A DNA stretch of 55,376 nucleotides from DT-110 sp964342305. Lineage in GTDB: Bacteria > Bacteroidota > Bacteroidia > Chitinophagales > Saprospiraceae. Shown here in pieces: positions 52,267-55,376 of this stretch. The stretch spans positions 1 to 55,376 of the forward strand of contig CAYFGK010000029.1 of assembly GCA_964342305.1 (NCBI GenBank). Direction: 5' to 3'. The notes beneath the pieces were generated by a model that was given only the letters and a program-made list of their open reading frames with translations, was not told the origin of the DNA and searched no databases. The first letter of the stretch is position 1, and the number at the start of each line of letters is the position of its first letter. The position numbers and the translations under genes were made by a program.

Positions 52267-53163
52267 ATGGAGATACGCCGACTTTCCCGCGAAGAGATTG
52301 AAAAACCACGTTTCGACGGTTGCGTGCACTACGCACCCAACGGTAATGTATTTGGGTATATGTGGTACCTCGACTTTATTGCCAAGGATTGGGAAGCACT
52401 GGTGGAGGATAATTACCAATCGGTCTTCCCGCTGGTGTACCGCCCCGGTCGCCTGATCGGCAAGGAGTTACACCAGCCACTGCTCATGCGGGAGTTGGGC
52501 ATTTACAGCGTACGGGCACTCTCCGAAGCACGTATTCGCGCTTTTTTGGAAGCGATCCCCGAGGAATATCGCTATATTGATATCACGCTGAACGAGCGGA
52601 ACCGCCCACCTGAGGACATGGATTTTCGGGTATCGGAGCGCACCAATTTTCAGCTGATGCTCAACGAGCCTTACGAAGTGCTTTCCAGGCGATATTCCGA
52701 TGGCTTGCAGGCGCGACTCGATCGTGCCTCAGCCGCCGGTTTACTACCTGTCACGAATATCAAACCGGAGGCCATTGCCGCCTTCTTTAAGGAACATACA
52801 CAGCAAAAACGGGAAGTGGAACGCACCTTCCACGCGGTGCAGCGGGTGATGTATAATGTGTTGCACCGCGGCCAGGGTTTTGCCACCGCCATCAAGAAAA
52901 ACGACGGAGACCTTTGCGCCGTTAACTTTTATATTTTCAGCCACAGTAAAATGCTCAGCCTACTACCGGTAGCCTCTCCCTATGGCCGCGAACACGGCGC
53001 CCTGGAGCTGATGACGGACCTGGCCTTGCGCAGCAACGAAAACCGTCCGCTGCTACTGGACTTTAACACCGAAGAGGAGGCGCCTTTTGCCCGTGATTTC
53101 GGGGCTCAACCCAATGCGTATTATCAGATAAAGCGGGATAAGCGGGTATTGGGCCTATTCTGA
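52267..53163 (+). CDS. Uncharacterised protein, possible acyltransferase-like fold
   Basis: 298 residues, cytoplasmic, no signal or membrane segment. I do not recognise a firm family; features such as VHYAPNGNVFGYMWYLDFIAKDW, RYIDITLNERN, TNFQLMLNEPYEVLSRRYSDG and the later DGDLCAVNFYIFSHSKMLSLLPVASPYG resemble the GNAT/FemAB-like group of two-lobed acyltransferases. The start codon follows the TonB receptor stop with no gap, so the two are co-transcribed. The 3' end overlaps the convergent truA gene by 9 bases. Confidence 0.6.
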   Translation: MEIRRLSREEIEKPRFDGCVHYAPNGNVFGYMWYLDFIAKDWEALVEDNYQSVFPLVYRPGRLIGKELHQPLLMRELGIYSVRALSEARIRAFLEAIPEEYRYIDITLNERNRPPEDMDFRVSERTNFQLMLNEPYEVLSRRYSDGLQARLDRASAAGLLPVTNIKPEAIAAFFKEHTQQKREVERTFHAVQRVMYNVLHRGQGFATAIKKNDGDLCAVNFYIFSHSKMLSLLPVASPYGREHGALELMTDLALRSNENRPLLLDFNTEEEAPFARDFGAQPNAYYQIKRDKRVLGLF

Positions 53164-53982
53164 ATCCTCGTCCAGCTTAGGATTGGGCGTAAATACCTCG
53201 TTGGGAGCATGATACGCCCCTGCCTTCTCCCGATACGGATACCGGATATCGGTCAGGTATAGCCCCTCCGGCGGGGCACTCGTACTTTTTGACAACCGCT
53301 TTTGCTGTTCCAGCGCTTCCCGTACCTGGTCGAGGGTCACCTTACCGGTACCCACGTTGATGCACATGCCCACAATCAGGCGCACCATCCCCCGCAGGAA
53401 GCGGTTAGAAGCAATGTGGTACACCCAATGGTCGGCATGATCACCCTGTACCCATTCGCTCCGCTTCAGATCGCAGATCAGGGTTTTTGCCTGGTGATTG
53501 CTTTTGCAAAAAGGAAAGAATTCTTCATACCGGAGCAGAAGCTCAGCGGCATCCTGCATGCGTTGCAGGTCCGGCTTTTTTGCGTAAGCATAATGCGTAG
53601 CCAGCCCCTGCTTGAAGGGATCTTTGGCAAAGACCAGGTGGTATTCGTACGCACGGTGGTAGGCATCGAAGCGTGCGTGCGCATCCCAGTGTACTGGATA
53701 GATGTGATGCACGGCAATGTCCTTGGGTAGAAACTTATTGAATCGACGCAGGAAGTTGGGCGGGAACTCTCCATCGAAATTAAAGTGGGCTACGTACCCG
53801 CGGGCATGCACGCCGGTATCGGTGCGGCCACAACCCGTAATCTCGACCTGCCGGCCGAGAATGGTGGTAAAGGCATCCTCCAATGTTTCCTGAACGGAGA
53901 TCTGCCGGGGTTGCTTTTGCCAGCCATAATAGTCGCCCCCGTGGTAGCTGCATTCCAGAAAATACCGTTGATTCCGCTCCAT
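53155..53982 (-). CDS. truA: tRNA pseudouridine synthase A
   Basis: 275 residues. It converts U38-U40 of tRNA anticodon stems to pseudouridine. The catalytic Asp55 is in ITGCGRTDTGVHARGYVAHF, and the C-terminal FLRGMVRLIVGMCINVGTGKV stretch is diagnostic. The N-terminus RYFLECSYHGGDYYGWQKQP fits the family, so the ATG at 53982 is secure. Its 3' end overlaps the upstream plus-strand gene by 9 bases; its 5' end is 49 bases from the divergent desulfhydrase-like gene, so promoters must be compact. Confidence 0.96.
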   Translation of the reverse strand: MERNQRYFLECSYHGGDYYGWQKQPRQISVQETLEDAFTTILGRQVEITGCGRTDTGVHARGYVAHFNFDGEFPPNFLRRFNKFLPKDIAVHHIYPVHWDAHARFDAYHRAYEYHLVFAKDPFKQGLATHYAYAKKPDLQRMQDAAELLLRYEEFFPFCKSNHQAKTLICDLKRSEWVQGDHADHWVYHIASNRFLRGMVRLIVGMCINVGTGKVTLDQVREALEQQKRLSKSTSAPPEGLYLTDIRYPYREKAGAYHAPNEVFTPNPKLDEDSE

Positions 53983-54031
53983 ATTATTGTATCTTCAAAG
54001 TACTCCGAAAACACGCTAAACATACAAAGGT

Positions 54032-54961
54032 TTGTCCGACTTAAGCCAACTCGATCAGGTAAGCCCCCTCCAGCCACTTCGCCATCCTTCGGCCGATGCG
54101 GCCGGCGTTTCGCTTTGGATCAAGCGGGACGATCAATTGCTCTTGCCAAAGGACACGGTCTTTCCGGCCTTTTGCGGCAATAAATGGCGTAAACTTCGCT
54201 ACAATCTGGAAGTGGCCAGGCAACAAGGAAAAAACCACCTGCTTACGTTCGGTGGAGCCTATTCCAACCACATTGCTGCTGTGGCTGCTGCCGGCTCCCT
54301 CTTCAAATTCCGGACAACCGGCATCATTCGGGGTGAAGCGCACGAGCCCCTGAATCCTACCCTGGCTTTCGCCAAAGAATCGGGTATGCGGTTGGAGTAC
54401 ATTTCCCGGTCTGCCTTTCGGCAAAAGGATCCGGTCGCCCTGGCTCAATCCTTACCCGACGGCGAAACCGCCTACGTCCTGCCCGACGGCGGCACCAATA
54501 CGGAGGCCATTCGTGGCTGCCGGGAATTATCGGAAGAAATTCGTGGTCAGTTGGGCTTCGCCCCCGATCATCTTTGCGTCTCAGCGGGTACGGGAGGAAC
54601 CGCAGCCGGGCTCATCCTGGGCTCGGAACCGCCTACTCAGGTGCACGTCTATCCCGCACTCAAAGGGGACTTCCTGCGCCAGGAAATTCAACGCTGGTTA
54701 CCCAAACCCACCGTCCCCTGGCACCTGGTTACCGACTACCACTTCGGCGGCTACGCCAAATGGTCGGAAAACTTACTCGAACACATGGATCGATTCCGCC
54801 GCAGTACGGGCATCCTGCTAGATCCCATCTACACCGGCAAGCTCGTCTTCGGTGTCCTGGCGGATATGGAACGGGGGTATTTCCCTAGGGGTAGCTCGGT
54901 GGTGGTCGTTCACTCAGGTGGATTGCAGGGGCTGGCGGGATTTCGGGAGCGGTTTAGCTAA
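54032..54961 (+). CDS. PLP-dependent D-cysteine desulfhydrase / ACC-deaminase-like enzyme
   Basis: 309 residues, fold-type II PLP enzyme of the ACC deaminase/D-cysteine desulfhydrase family. The PLP Lys is Lys51 in FCGNKWRKLRYNL. A substrate/cofactor loop TFGGAYSNHIAAVAAAG and the phosphate-binding SAGTGGTAAG are present. The protein begins at a TTG at 54032: an in-frame stop (TAA, 54017-54019) lies upstream, and no ATG or GTG follows before the conserved region, so TTG is the only plausible start. Substrate (D-cysteine, ACC or another amino acid) is not decided by sequence alone. Confidence 0.88.
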   Translation: MSDLSQLDQVSPLQPLRHPSADAAGVSLWIKRDDQLLLPKDTVFPAFCGNKWRKLRYNLEVARQQGKNHLLTFGGAYSNHIAAVAAAGSLFKFRTTGIIRGEAHEPLNPTLAFAKESGMRLEYISRSAFRQKDPVALAQSLPDGETAYVLPDGGTNTEAIRGCRELSEEIRGQLGFAPDHLCVSAGTGGTAAGLILGSEPPTQVHVYPALKGDFLRQEIQRWLPKPTVPWHLVTDYHFGGYAKWSENLLEHMDRFRRSTGILLDPIYTGKLVFGVLADMERGYFPRGSSVVVVHSGGLQGLAGFRERFS

Positions 54962-55376
54962 ATCGGCCAACCTTCACTAAAGCTTCGGCGGCCAGGGAAA
55001 GCGGAGGTGGTTTGGTGCGCGATCCTTCCCTGGCCACCGAAGCCCCGCGTAGGTGTGCCGGATCGCTGGAAATTTTCTTTTAACCACGTCATTCGGTTAC
55101 CACTAAAGTGGTAGGGGGAGAGGTGGTTTTCCTCATTCATTCCCACTTCCCACAGCTGAAGCTGTGGGCTCATAATCACTCAATCACCAATTACGTGAAG
55201 TGTGGTCCGGGCCCGTGAACCGTGGGCCGTAAGCCGTGCATGCCTGCCGAAGCCTTGGCGTAGGCAGGGACCGTCACCCATTCCTGTTAAACTCTAGCGT
55301 CCTAACGTTCAGGCTACCCACCAAAACGTTCAAAAAGGGCATCTAAATCATTAAAACCCAGCCCCATGTATTTGAA
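54962..55376. other. Noncoding tail rich in stem-loops
   Basis: 415 bp with no credible gene; a 73-codon minus-strand ORF (54958-55179) is composed of the palindromes themselves. Stem-loops: arms 54982-54998 and 55027-55043 (17 bp, one mismatch on the plus strand, a G-U pair on the minus), TACCAC/GTGGTA (55098-55113), CCCACAGC/GCTGTGGG with a TGAA loop (55149-55168). The CCGTNNN array is at 55213-55240, followed by CCTGCC...GGCAGG stem sequence near 55243-55269. Confidence 0.7.
55213..55240. repeat. Heptamer array, CCGTNNN, four units
   Basis: CCGTGAA, CCGTGGG, CCGTAAG and CCGTGCA in perfect 7-bp phase. This is a more divergent version of the array at 9922-9989. Both are preceded by CTGAAGCTGTGG and then CATAATC. 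Confidence 0.8.

Noticed and set aside
54958..55179. 73-codon minus-strand ORF in the tail
   Set aside because: Its sequence is made of the stem-loops of the noncoding tail and overlaps the end of the desulfhydrase-like gene.

Overview
The window reads as a draft scaffold from a member of the Bacteroidota, most likely the Saprospiria/Lewinella-like branch. The evidence is SusC/SusD transport genes, several proteins with C-terminal type IX secretion (T9SS) sorting domains, TonB-dependent receptors with carboxypeptidase-regulatory-like N-termini, a HYC_CC_PP-type metal protein, and -7 elements of the form TAnnTTTG. Three runs of exactly 100 N (9746-9845, 28149-28248, 48893-48992) are scaffold gaps. 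I saw no rRNA, tRNA, CRISPR array, complete insertion sequence or prophage gene.

Layout. 1-9.6 kb is mostly housekeeping: a sodium:solute symporter, then fabH, efp, accB and accC (fatty-acid synthesis start and elongation factor P), an MsbA-like ABC exporter, a T9SS-sorted protein and a small beta-barrel protein. 9.6-10.0 kb is a convergent intergenic region built of heptamer repeat arrays around a gap. 10.0-11.7 kb (minus) is a secreted protein with two fused alpha/beta-hydrolase domains.

11.9-28.0 kb is a polysaccharide utilisation locus. A membrane-spanning propeller/Y_Y_Y/LuxR-HTH regulator is followed by a secreted GH144-type enzyme with a T9SS tail, a five-repeat T9SS-sorted surface protein, a GH144-type lipoprotein, a 66-residue membrane protein, a GH3 beta-glucosidase, SusC and SusD. 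GH144 plus GH3 plus SusCD points to beta-1,2-glucan (sophoro-oligosaccharide) use; that substrate is an inference. Hairpins sit between some of the cistrons.

28.4-33.1 kb (minus) encodes a 1551-residue, Cys-rich surface protein with a dockerin-like pair and a T9SS tail. 33.6-42.5 kb (minus) is a copper/silver-type efflux operon: HYC_CC_PP protein, CusA-type RND pump, TolC-type channel, CusB-type adaptor (HMBD and DUF3347 ends), a sialidase-like lipoprotein with a CDCC motif, and an HMBD lipoprotein, closed by a strong terminator. A hybrid histidine kinase (minus) and a large BNR/VPS10-like repeat protein (plus) follow. 49.0-55.0 kb has a MORN/YwqK-like protein, a copper-chaperone-like HMA protein nearly abutting a divergent TonB-dependent receptor, an unidentified protein, truA and a PLP-dependent D-cysteine desulfhydrase/ACC-deaminase-like enzyme. 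The last 415 bp is noncoding and rich in stem-loops and CCGT-type heptamers.

The most unusual non-gene signal is a set of strictly 7-bp-phased intergenic arrays, each with a fixed tetramer and a variable trimer (ACCTNNN, ACTGNNN, CCGTNNN). Some are arranged as inverted pairs around the assembly gaps. A 13-mer, GGCTTTCGCCAAA, also recurs at least five times.
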